From positions 1 to 46,055 of the forward strand of contig LXFE01000181.1 of the NCBI GenBank assembly GCA_001929475.1: a stretch of DNA of 46,055 bases. Direction: 5' to 3'. Position 1 is the first letter of the stretch; every line of letters starts with the position of its first letter. A program made the position numbers and the translations under genes. Below, in pieces: positions 35,712-46,055 of the stretch. Below the pieces are notes generated by a model that worked only from the letters and a program-made list of their open reading frames with translations, was not told the DNA's origin and searched no databases. This stretch comes from Neolecta irregularis DAH-3 (taxonomy: Eukaryota; Ascomycota; Neolectomycetes; Neolectales; Neolectaceae).

Positions 35712-38700
35712 ATGAAGAAGCCCAAAAAGAAAGGAACAGATTCTTTGCGCAAACATCAAGTAAATAAAAACGAAATCCAGACGATATATGCCAACGTCAA
35801 TAGTTCAAATCGTTTTCGCAGAGAATCGACAATATCCATATTGATGTATCACACCATATCAACCGTCGCATTGATGATGAAGATCACGTAAATTCTGTCG
35901 CGCCTTCTCATCTCATTAGCTATTCTAGTATGCTTCTTATTTTCAAGAGGCCTTAGAATCATGGACTGGATTAAATCTTACGACAAATTTTGTCATGTTC
36001 CATCGCGAGGTACGGGATTTATCTTCAACGTTCCCTCAGCTCCTCTACAACAAAGATCGCGTGGTTGATTTATTGGAAAAATATATTTTGAAAAAAGACC
36101 CACTTTCTCTGCAGCCATTTCTAGAGTATTCATACTTTTTCGTTTGAAAGGATTAACGCAAAGTTTGACCGTGCAACTTATGCGAGATTTTGGTGCGGAT
36201 TCCATGAAATATTTTGAACGGATCATGTCTCTATTGATAGAGCTGGTTTGCGTCCAAGAAGCTGAGACTCTGGAGGTATATTATCCACCTGTGGTGTGAT
36301 AAATTAACGGTCTGTAGCAAATCTTTAGCTGCCTGGCGTCAATATTCAAATTTCTGTCGAAGTATCTTGTTCCAGATCTTCCAAGAGTCTTTGAGTATAT
36401 TATCTCATCTCCAATATTAAAAGCTGAAGAAAAGTATTATACACCCACTCCTTGGCTCTACAAAACAAAAGTCGTTCGTTTCCAGATTCGCTTCCGAAGC
36501 TTTTGCCTTTTTGCTTAGAAGAGCAAGATCCCTGCAAGTGATCGCTTTTATACAACATATAGTTCGTTTCATTGATTCAAACACCCCGGAAAGGCTCATC
36601 ACAAGCGTCTCAATGATTCTTGTTGATGCCGCAAAGGTAATAGCAATTTCACTTTCACCCAAACTTATTTTTAGGGTGCCAATCGAACTTTGCATTCTCG
36701 AGCAACAGATCTATTCGCCAACCTTCTGCAGTGTCAGCAACGGACTGGTATATTCGTTGAATGGACCCATTCTTAAAGTGTAGTACAACTAAATACAATA
36801 ACGTCCAATTTCTTCATCGCCATCCTGAATTTTACCGAGAAAATTCCACTCCAACCACTTATTGTCACATTGGTCGAACAAATTGAAAGATGGAAAGACT
36901 TTTCTGAACTGTGGTCTTCGCAAGGCGAGCTTTTAATCGCTCTTGCTTTGGTGCTGGCGACCTTGAGAAATGGAAATCGTATAGCGGATTGGAGCCAGAT
37001 GGCGGATTTGTGCATTTCGGTTATGGATAAATGCAGGTTTTCTGATGAATTATCGATTCGAGCGTTACTATGGGCGACTGCTATTATTCATTATTCGGAT
37101 TTTCAAACAGTGACAAAAGAAAATAGTGGCTTACTTGATGCTATTCAATCATCTTTAGTAATGCATGGTCAACGTATATTACTAACCATTTCATAGGATC
37201 CCACTTTCTTCATTTCATTCTCTGGTCTTTTGGCCGAGAGGTCGCCTGAGAGATTCACCAATTTTGTTCTCCCAGCCCTCCATCGGTACAGAATATATGC
37301 CTAGATTATACTCATAACAGATTTATAACCGAGAACTGGGCTGAGCAAACCGAACGGATCAAATTACTGTTAATTCGACTACGTTCTCGGGGCATGTTAA
37401 AAGCGGGCAGCGTGTCGAAAATACTTGCAGCTAACGGATCACTGAAAATTTCATCCGGTCATCCATTAATCATTGAACTATCGAACTTTCTCGCCGAGTT
37501 ACAGCGAGAAATATCAAATAAAAATTTCGAACCATCGCAATTCATGGACTCAGCTGAAAAATTGAGTGCTATATGTCTCAATTTTGAATTTATGAAGACA
37601 ATTTCATTTCCAGTCGAATCCTTTCGCGATAAACTGATCAGTCTTATAGTAATGTTGTTCCAAATCGAATCAACGGCAAGTAATACGTCCTCAATCGGAT
37701 TACTCATTGGAAAATTATCAAGTTGTTTATCACATGTTTCAACAGTCGAACCTCCAATAAAATTCGAATTGCCACATGACCTCTGCTTTTCCATGTTAGC
37801 AGGTACAAGAGTCCATGGCCGCAATACAGTATTTCTACAAGGACTTTTTGAAATCATATGTTGCAATCCTGACAATTTCGAGATCAGTGAATCTCAGCTG
37901 ATTGATATCTTGCGAGATTTGGACAGAAATCTAGCCCTACCCGGAGGCCATAGGAGATCATTGACTCTAAGAGTCCTCAACTCAGTGTTTCGTATCGCTA
38001 GAAAATCCGAATCTACTGTCTTGTCTACATGTCAGGCCATCGCAGATTCTCCTCTCGACATCGCCTCTGCTCGGAATGTCTCGTTGCTCTTGCGTAAACT
38101 GCGCACTGAAAGCCTTCTCAGACTAGATGTGTGCTTGGCTCGTGTTTTGCCATTATTTTGTTTCGGTATATCCATCTAGTTATTGAAGTCGCTCATACGA
38201 CAGGAACTTTACTGGTGAATTTCACACCGATCTGGTCTGATGCTATCAAATCAATAACTCATATGGCCGAAAGTTCACCAGAGTTGATCTGGGAGATCAT
38301 TCAGCACCAGCTGTGCGACAAAATGGAAGATCAACTTAGCTTGACGTTGCACAATTCAATTTCAGAGCAACAGAATTCACAGGAAAACTATGGCGATTTG
38401 TCCATGTTTCACTGCATTGAATCAGAGAAGCTTTTTGCTTTGGGAAAACTCTGGCAGAATCTAGCCTTGAAAAATGCTGGAGATTGTCTCAATGTATCAT
38501 TATTAGAACACAATGGCAATACTTATGACATAGATTTCAGAGGACGACTCTACTAACTCACCCGATACGAGATCACAAGCCTTGAAAGTGCTGTTAGAAA
38601 TCCCACATTTCGCAGAGAAATACACGAGAACTCTAGTACCTATCTTTATTCAGCAATTCGAAGAGCAGGCTTCAGGTATCTTAAATCGCTATCCAAGATT

Positions 38701-41700
38701 GACATAAAAGACACGGATGATGTAGAGATAGAAAGCTCCACCAAAGTAACATGGTCTCGGCGCGACAAGATCCAACTGTTAACCATCTTCTCAAAGGTTT
38801 GCAATCCAAAGGCGTTGTTCCGAACAGACGAGGTCAGAGCAATCTTGACGCGCTTACTGGCTAACGCCGACTCCAAAGTCCAGTCTATCGCTCTTGAAGC
38901 CCTTTTATCTTGGAAAGATCCTCAAATCAAGCCCTATATTAAGAATCTCCGCAACTTTCTAGAAGAATCGAAATTTCGAGACGAAATTACGAAACTCTTG
39001 GTAGGTGATCTCCGAGAGTCGGTGATTCAAGATGCACATCGTGATGTCCTAATGCCGGTTATTATTCGTCTGCTTTACGGGAAAGCTCTTTCTCGAAAAC
39101 ATTCTTCGAGTGGTGAGAGGTCCCAGGGAAGTCGTAGAATCACTATTCTTTCTGCATTGGTGAATTTACGAGAGTCCGAATTAGGTGTCTTTATATCTCT
39201 AATGCTCGAACCTTTCCAAGATGTACACATATTCTGCTGTGTCGATACAATTGTCAAAGTAGACGAGCTGCAACTCAATCTTCATGCTGATTTGGCCCTT
39301 CGAAAACAAGCCGGTTTTACTGCAATGATGTGCGATGTCATCCATCAACTTGGTTCCAAGCTAACAAACTCTCTACCGCGACTCTTGGAGATGTTGTTAT
39401 TCTCTTTAATAAGGGCGCAAACCGTAATAGATTCATCCGATAAAGACAATACGGATCGAAAGATCGCTCGCAACATTCGGCAATCAGGTTTCAAGGCATT
39501 GCATAGCCTTTTTGAACACTGTCCAAATTTTGACTGGTTAAATTATATGCCAGTAATCTTTGAAAGAATAGCCAACCAGCTATTGGAGAAGTTTCCAATT
39601 GAAACTTCGCAGTCTCCATCGGGACTTTTGCAATTATTTGGATCTTGGGCGTCATCCAACATATATATCGAATTCCTTGTGCGGTACAACCCGCAAGTGC
39701 TACGACAAATTATCAGATGTCTTCACAAGCACGCAAAAGATAATGTCGTGGCCTTTGTGCTGGATATATTGTTCAATGTTTTGCACTACGTGAAAGAAGC
39801 TCAAGAGGACGGAATGGAAGTGGAATCACGTCAAAATCTTCTTGTCGATCCCTACACGACCGATATACTGGAACAAATAGCTGTACTATTCAACGAGACA
39901 TCAGTTTTACAGGATGCTTCAAGGGTTGTGTTGCTAAATTCAGAAATCAAACTTCTTTCCTGTATTTCGGAATATGTCCATGAAGCGCGGTCGGCTGAAG
40001 TGCTGGTTAGTCTCCTAATACCGTTGCTCGAGCGTCCCGTATCAAGAGTGTCTGAAAGAACAAAAGAGGACATTCTGAAAATAGTCATTCGTTTCCTGCC
40101 AATGTCACAAGAATTTGATCAGGATGAATCGGTGCGAAAAAAGTACTTTTCGACAATCTGCTCTTTATTCGCCTCGATCAAAAATCCAGGTTCTCGGCTG
40201 TTTCTTTCTGGACTGCTTGGTTTATTTGCAGAGAAGATTGATGGTCTTGAACCAGCGGAGAGATTCGTCACCGAGTTTAATTCTACTTCGAAAAAACGTA
40301 TCGGCGAACCTGATTATGACCGGCGCTTCAAAGCGTTCTCGAGTTTGAATGAGGTCGAATACGCAAAGATATCATATATTTCGTGGGTTCCGATCGTTTT
40401 TAACATGTTATACTATATTCAAGACGAAGAACTTTCTGTCCGGAGCAATGCTTCATTCTCTCTGCATCGCTTTGTCGAAATGATGGCTCAGCATGATTCA
40501 GAGTATTCAACGTTCTTCCGCGATTCTATTATCCCTGCTCTGAGAAAAGGCTTTAGACACCCCTCGGCGAATGTACGGGAAGAATATCTGGGGGTTCTTG
40601 GTCACGCCGTTCGATATTGTCAACCGGATTTCTTGATTGCAGATTTGAAAGTCCTCCTTCGTGGCGATGATGAGGAGGCCAACTTTTTCAACAACGTTTT
40701 TCACATTCAGCAGCACCGAAGGATAAGAGCATTAAATCGCTTAGCAGAGACATCTAAGCATAAAATATTTTCTTCTGAAAATGTAGGACAGTTGCTTATT
40801 CCGTTGATTGAAAACTTTGTTTTGCATCCAGAAAAAGATACACATAACCTAGTAACGGCAGGGATTGATGTGATTGGAGCATTGTCGAAGAATTTGACAT
40901 GGAAACAGTACCGTGCCCTTTTCAAACGTTATGTCGATCTTTTGGAAAGAAAACCCGAGTCCACAAAAGTCGTGATCAGATTACTGGAGAGTATTGTCGA
41001 AGCCGTTTCTCAATTTTTCATCTTGGAGGGTTCCTCTGATGCCCTGGATTATGGTACAACTATTCGACAAGATCATGCGCTTGATCGAGCGGTGTTGCTA
41101 AAAGTTGTCACAAAGGATCTTTTTCCCAAACTTTCTTCATATTTGAAGAAGCGCGATGATTCAACTGTCAGCCTACGAGTCCCCGTTGCCGTCGTTCTTG
41201 TGAAATTATTGCGGTTACTGCAAGACGATGAAATTAATCTCATGCTTCCAGCAGTCTTGACAGATGTATGTCATATCCTCAAAAGCAGATCGCAAGTTGA
41301 TCGAGACCTCACGCGAAAAACGCTTGCGGAAATTGTACAACTTCTTGGTCCCCGATATATGGAGTTCATCGTCAAAGAGTTACGTCAGGCACTTTCGAGG
41401 GGGTATCAGTTACATGTCCTCGCATATACACTCCATTCACTTCTCGTCAAGATTTCAGAATGCAACAGAATCGGAGATTTAGATTACTGTATGCCGGCTT
41501 TAGTAGAGATCTTGATTAATGATTTATTTGGAAAAACTGGCACTGAGAAGGAAGCTGAGGATTACAGATCGAGTATGAAGGAAGTAAAAACCTGCAAAAG
41601 TTACGATTCTTTTCAACTACTCGCTTCGCGAACCATGCCATCACAACTCTGCGATTTCATCCGCCCGATAAAAGATGTCCTGCTCGAAACTTGCTCGGTT

Positions 41701-43962
41701 AAGGTTTTCAAAAAGATTGACGAAGTGTTGCGGAGAGTTGTACTGGGTATCTGTGAAAATTCATCGTCCGAGTACCAAGAGATTATTGCCTTTTGCTATA
41801 AATCATATCAGGAGGGAATATCAGCGGACATGAAGTCTTCAGAAGGAGTAATACCTTCTCATGAACAGCATTTCACAGTCGACTTGAAGGGCCACAGACG
41901 TCATTTGCGTATCGTCAACTCTGATGTGACGAGGATCGCCAAATTTGCTCTCGACACTCTGCGAAGTATTTTAATCAAGCATGAAAAGCTGCGAACAGAT
42001 GAGTACGTATCTCGATTTGTTCCAATTCTAGGGGACTCGTTGCTGTCGTCATTTGAAGGACTGGCTTTGTCTGCATTACGTGTGTTGAATACACTAGTAT
42101 CTAGTTCTGTTCCGTCTTTGGATAAAGGAATGTCAGTCTACCTGGACCAAGTTCTTCAATTTGTAAAAGCTTCAACGAATACGAATTCCGAATTATGTCA
42201 AGCGAGTCTCAAGTTTGTTGCGACCGTCTTACGAGACCGACCGACCGTCTTCGTACAGGAAGAATTAGTCGTTTACCTGCTCGAACGAATTAAACCTGAC
42301 ATTGAGCAACCTGATCGCCAAGGCCTGACGTTTTCTCTCATCAAATCAGTCATGGCGCGAGGCTTGGTCATCCCAGAATTGTACGACTTGATGAGCCAAA
42401 TCGCGCGAATGATGGTTACGAATCAGACTAGAGGTGCTAGGAATATCGCTCGAACAGTCTACTTTCAATTTCTTCTGAATTTTCCACAGGGAAAAGGTCG
42501 CTTGCAGAAACAGTACGATTTTCTTGTTCAGAATCTGAGTTATGTATATCAGTCTGGTCGGCAATCGGTCATGGAAGTTGTTCATTTAATACTTGCAAAG
42601 TTTTCCGGAGACTTGCTGCAAGATGTAATTGAGAAGGTGTTTCTTCCGCTCGTGATGTCATTAGTCAACGATGACGCTAACGAATGTCGAGAGATGGCGG
42701 CCTCGTTATTGCAAACGATGATGCGCAAGGCAGATAAACAGCGGTCCGAGATGATTTTGAGAACGATGCGGCAATGGGTTGATGATTTTGAACAACCGAG
42801 TTTGCAAAGAACCGGTCTGGAGCTTTTTGGACTCTACTTTAGTACCGTGGAATCGGTGAAGGATGCCGAGCGCTGCGCTGATGTTATCACCAAACTTTTG
42901 AAAGGCGTCAAGTTTGATGACAGTACTATTGATGAAGCTACGTTGGTGCCTATAGGCTGGGAGACTATCTTCCACGCACTGCACACATTCTCTAAAATCG
43001 TCAACATGGCTCCGTCAATTTCATTCAGTGAGAAATATATTGAACTGTGGCAGGAATTTATACGCTATACTTTATACCCATATGGTCTTGTCCGTCTTGA
43101 AGCCAGTCGACTGGTAGGTTCGTCGTTCGTTTACTGTAAGGATAGTGCTCCTTTGTGGAAAGTCTCCGAAATGATCCAGTTGGCCAAGAAACTCTTTTTT
43201 GTGCTTCAGAGCGCAGAGCTTTTGGATGATCTCGCTTTGCAAACTGTGAAGAATCTCATGTTTATCAGTCAATGGGCGTACAAGACTAAAGCAGAGATGC
43301 CTCTTCAAGGGCTGTCTTCCTGTGTAGACGACCAACACAGCGATGATGAAGAAGAACAGGAGAATATCACAACGGACAGTCTTGAATGTATATCGTGGAT
43401 ATTTATGCGAATATCAAAATTTCTTCGGCACGAACAAAAGGGAAACGAGGTATGATTCTTTGAAGGGTGAAGGCTGACTACAAGTACACGTTAATTTCAC
43501 GCAAGCTTTTGTTGCAGTGGTTACTGACAATGATTGGAATTATTTCCGCCCAAGAAATCACCTCAAACTCTCGTTATATATTTTCTCCTCTATTCCGGTT
43601 CGTAGATACGCCGTCAGGAAAGCACGCAGAGGGTACGCAAACAAATTAAACGCTTTATTAATTTTAGAACTGTTGAATCTTTCGCAAGAGATATTTGATG
43701 CGCTTAAGATCAAGTTGGGTGTGACTGTATTTACCCAATGTTATTCAGAAATCCGGCAAAAGGCAATTGACCGACGACACGACCGTAGACATCAGCGCGC
43801 GGTACAAGCCGTCACTAAGCCTGAATTCGCTGCGAAACGGAGACTAAAGCGGGGTGAACAAGTGCGTTTTTGTGTTGTTTTCTGTTCTAATTGTAGAAAC
43901 GCGATTCGAGGAAGCGCAAAGCTGAAGCGTTTCAAGAATTTCGTAGACGTGGGTTTAAATAG
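35712..43962 (+). CDS. UTP20: U3 snoRNP/SSU processome protein Utp20
   Basis: Giant HEAT-repeat scaffold of the SSU processome, needed for 18S rRNA maturation. Sixteen exons give 2559 residues (yeast 2493, human 2785). The first 12 exons (35712-38675) are short; exon 13 (38711-43449) alone encodes 1579 residues; introns are 35-42 nt. N-terminal landmarks are FKSFSQRIDNINIDV, EALESWTGLNLTTNFV and FASEAFAFLLRRARSLQVI. Exon 13 begins after an intron with DTDDVEIE and TWSRRDKIQLLTIFSK, then carries the DRIM domain (QSIALEALLSWKDP, then EYLGVLGHAVRYCQPDF). The C-terminus is RR/K-rich (AIDRRHDRRHQRAVQAVT, FQEFRRRGFK), a typical nucleolar tail. ATG 35712 starts MKKPKKKGTD, matching the family's basic start. 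Identification is secure. Confidence 0.95.
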
Positions 43963-44260
43963 ATATCAAATAGATATCGCGGTAGTCAGCTTGTAGAATC
44001 GGCAGGCAGCAATCAGAGTAGGTAACAGGTAAAGATAAGAGATTAAAAAATGACAGACGGATAAATAACCAAATGTAGGATAATCAACGTACAAGGATTC
44101 CAAGCGAAAAAGGATAAATATAGAAAAACAAAGCATTCATGTAAAACAAACCTTTCAACATATTTTATGTTTACCAATGTAAATATTTACATTTCTAAAA
44201 CAAAAAAAGAAAAAGGAGGAAAGCATGACGAAGAGAAGGACGACGTATATCGACTAATCC
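43963..44260. other. UTP20-SRC1 spacer
   Basis: About 300 bp of A-rich sequence. I see no gene. The A-tracts and GGAGG just before 44261 are compatible with a 3' UTR followed by a promoter and leader. Confidence 0.55.
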
Positions 44261-45964
44261 ATGACAACATCCACAACAAGCAATCAACCCGATTTCTTAC
44301 AACCGGTAATTTCATTATTTGATTGAAGAGCAAGATATTAAAAGAGGTAGGGATTTGATCCGGGGAAGTGTACTGTACCTAGACTTCGTGGTATTTTGTT
44401 AGAATGGGAGATCGATTTCAAATCATCTGCTCGGAAAGGGGAGCTCGTGGAGTTGTACAAGGAACATGTAGCGCCTGCTATTGAATTGATGAGACGACAG
44501 AGGCGCGTGGATACAAGGAGAATCGAGGATCCTATAGAAAGTGACGAGGATCCTGCAGAGAGGATAGTACCGCCTATTCGTCGGTCTAGTCCGAGAAAAT
44601 CTGTGCGTACTGCAGTGCAGTCTGAATCTAGAGGACGTCCAAGTCAAGTGAATACTGAACGAGTCAAGAAAAAGGTAATCTCGGTTTGGATGGTTCTAAG
44701 GAAAAGGAGGTATTTTCTGATTATAACCCATTTCAAACACCTCCTGCGGGTGTGACTGTGTCGCGAAGAAAGGTATGATGGAAAGAGAGTTTATTGATTG
44801 TTAGACTTTTGGTACAGCAATCGATCAAGGGAATAAAGAGGAGGTAATTCAGCAGAAGCGACATATTGAGAATGAATCCGAGACTGAATTTGAACCCGAG
44901 CCTGAATTACCAACCGGCTTTTCAATGCAAAGACGAAAACAATCCCATACGACGCGGAATGCCTTCTTTTTGGTTCTTGTATCAATACTTGCATTAGGAG
45001 TTTATTTATGGAGGAGTGCGAGTATTGCAGCAGGATATTGTGGAGTGGAAGAAACGACAGAGCGAGGTAAATTGACCGCTACAATAACAATTAATGGCAG
45101 TATATGGGGTTTTGGCAAAATGCAAAGAATGTCCCACTCACGCAAAGTGTTTTCCAGGCCTGCGCGCAGAATGCGATCCGGGGTTTGTGCGCGTCGACGA
45201 TTTGCGCAGTTTGATTGGAGTGGCCAGGCCGGGATGTGTGCCTGATCGGGAAACGGGGCGCCGGGTGGCGGCGGTGGCTGACGAAGCTGTGCGGATTCTG
45301 CGGGAAGCCCGCGCGGTGTCTGGGTGTGGCGCAGTGAAGACGGCGGCGGTGGCGGAAGACGCGATTGAAGCGATTCTGATGCGCCGCAAGGCTGTACGTG
45401 GCTGTGCCAGCTGGTACTGATTTGCAGTCTACAGTATCGGATCAACAGCTTTCAGCACTTTGGAAAGAAGCATTTCAGTTTGTATGTGGGCGGCCAGAAG
45501 TAACTGTGCGCAGACAAGAGTGGGCATTCTGTGATATTAATGCTGATAATAGCGGACAGGTATTCCTCGAGAGCAGTTCTCGGGCATATATTTCGTTGAG
45601 ATGCCTGTTCAAACAGATGCTGCGTGCGTGTGTGGTGCCTGCGGGTGCTGCAGTGCTTTTAGCAGTTGTTGGCGCAGGAATATGGCGGTGTAGTGCGCAA
45701 AGGAGACTGGAGAATGGGCGAGTGCGGATGCTGGTGCGGGATGTTTATGCGCGACTGGCACAGAAGAGACGCGACGGAACACAGACTGGGGCAATTTCTG
45801 TAGCACAACTGCGAGATGCAGTACTTGCTGAAATGGACATTAAACAGCGAAGACGGCTGTGGCAGGCAGTGCAGCAGATTGTCGAGGACAATGCAAATGT
45901 ACGAGCTCGCCAGGTGGAACTACGGGGAGAGATCACGCGTGTATGGGAGTGGGTGGGAGATTAG
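44261..45964 (+). CDS. SRC1: Inner nuclear membrane protein Src1/Heh1 (LEM-like HeH and MSC domains)
   Basis: Man1/Src1-family protein that tethers chromatin and rDNA to the nuclear envelope and helps ESCRT seal it. Six exons (44261-44305, 44351-44674, 44701-44772, 44805-45066, 45101-45393, 45428-45964) give 510 residues. The N-terminal HeH motif, PGFDPGKCTVPRLRGILLEW then KSSARKGELVELYKEHV (residues 15-57), forms only after intron 1 is spliced. A basic, acidic-patched linker follows. Transmembrane segment 1 (AFFLVLVSILALGVYLW, about 199-216) is followed by a lumenal region with CKECPTHAKCFPGLRAECDPGF, characteristic of the MSC domain. Segment 2 (VVPAGAAVLLAVVGAGIW) lies near 402-419, then a winged-helix-like tail. 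Intron 2 would be only 26 nt. The lumenal exon is strikingly GC-rich. Confidence 0.92.
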
Positions 45965-45990
45965 TGAGACGAGTATGAGTGAGATGATAT

Positions 45991-46055
45991 GAGTGAGTAT
46001 GAGAATGAGTGAATACGAGCAAGTAGAGTGAGTGAGTATGAGAATGAGTGAATAC
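45991..46055. repeat. 39-bp-period tandem repeat at right edge
   Basis: A 26-bp segment (GAGTGAGTATGAGAATGAGT plus GAATAC) occurs at 45991-46016 and again at 46030-46055, giving a 39-bp period; the second unit is cut by the window edge. The surrounding 90 bp after the SRC1 stop consist almost wholly of GAGT/GTAT words. Confidence 0.85.

Noticed and set aside
45560-45600. Seventh intron in SRC1 (GT...GAG, 41 nt)
   Set aside because: Removing 41 nt would shift the frame and lose the second transmembrane segment and tail; the open frame is best read through.

Overview
This window is nuclear DNA of a fungus, most likely a basidiomycete. The case rests on a complete set of eukaryotic housekeeping genes broken by dozens of tiny GT-AG introns, a TTAGGG-type telomere-like tract, a group X hybrid histidine kinase, and a seven-pass DUF6534-type membrane protein, a family I know mainly from Agaricomycotina. 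I cannot name the species. All gene models below were spliced by eye. Except at two flagged junctions (UBR1 and SMC5), every model sums to a whole number of codons with canonical intron ends. Most introns are 31-47 nt, with the commonest size near 37 nt, well below the 50-60 nt usual in Agaricomycotina.

Layout. 1-43: short tandem repeat at the left edge. 44-1313 (+): cytosolic tyrosyl-tRNA synthetase. 1457-7617 (-): UBR1 N-degron ubiquitin ligase. 7763-9451 (-): DUF6534 membrane protein, built from 12 small exons and nearly invisible to ORF calling. 9452-10664: divergent intergenic region with a telomere-like tract. 10665-18227 (+): 2404-residue hybrid histidine kinase (pseudokinase, AAA ATPase, GAF, PAS, histidine kinase, receiver). 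18295-18366: (TTTTGG)12. 18917-19650 (-): phosphoglycerate mutase. 19725-20012: LTR-like relic. 20263-20859 (+): UBC13. 21248-21855 (+): RPL24. 22280-24153 (+): fumarase. 25087-25265: solo LTR. 25488-29423 (+): SMC5. 29488-30479 (-): RRP43. 30567-32339 (+): ROK1. 32888-33059: second solo LTR. 33670-35570 (+): NAB2-like seven-zinc-finger protein. 35712-43962 (+): UTP20. 44261-45964 (+): SRC1/HEH1 inner nuclear membrane protein. 45965-46055: tandem repeat at the right edge.

Function. Several genes share themes without being an operon. RPL24, ROK1, UTP20 and RRP43 act in ribosome synthesis or rRNA processing. RRP43 and ROK1 are divergent and only 87 bp apart, so they probably share a promoter. 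NAB2 handles poly(A) RNA, and SRC1 anchors chromatin and rDNA at the nuclear envelope. UBR1, UBC13 and SMC5 belong to protein quality control and DNA-damage responses. The kinase and the DUF6534 protein are signalling or membrane genes facing away from each other across 1.2 kb.

I found no novel defence or mobile system. The most unusual signals are the intron architecture (ultra-short, in-frame and stopless introns, a 15-nt microexon, non-canonical junctions), two solo LTRs sharing a hairpin, the RRP43-ROK1 bidirectional promoter with an inverted repeat, and similar TGAGTAT-rich repeats facing outward at both edges.
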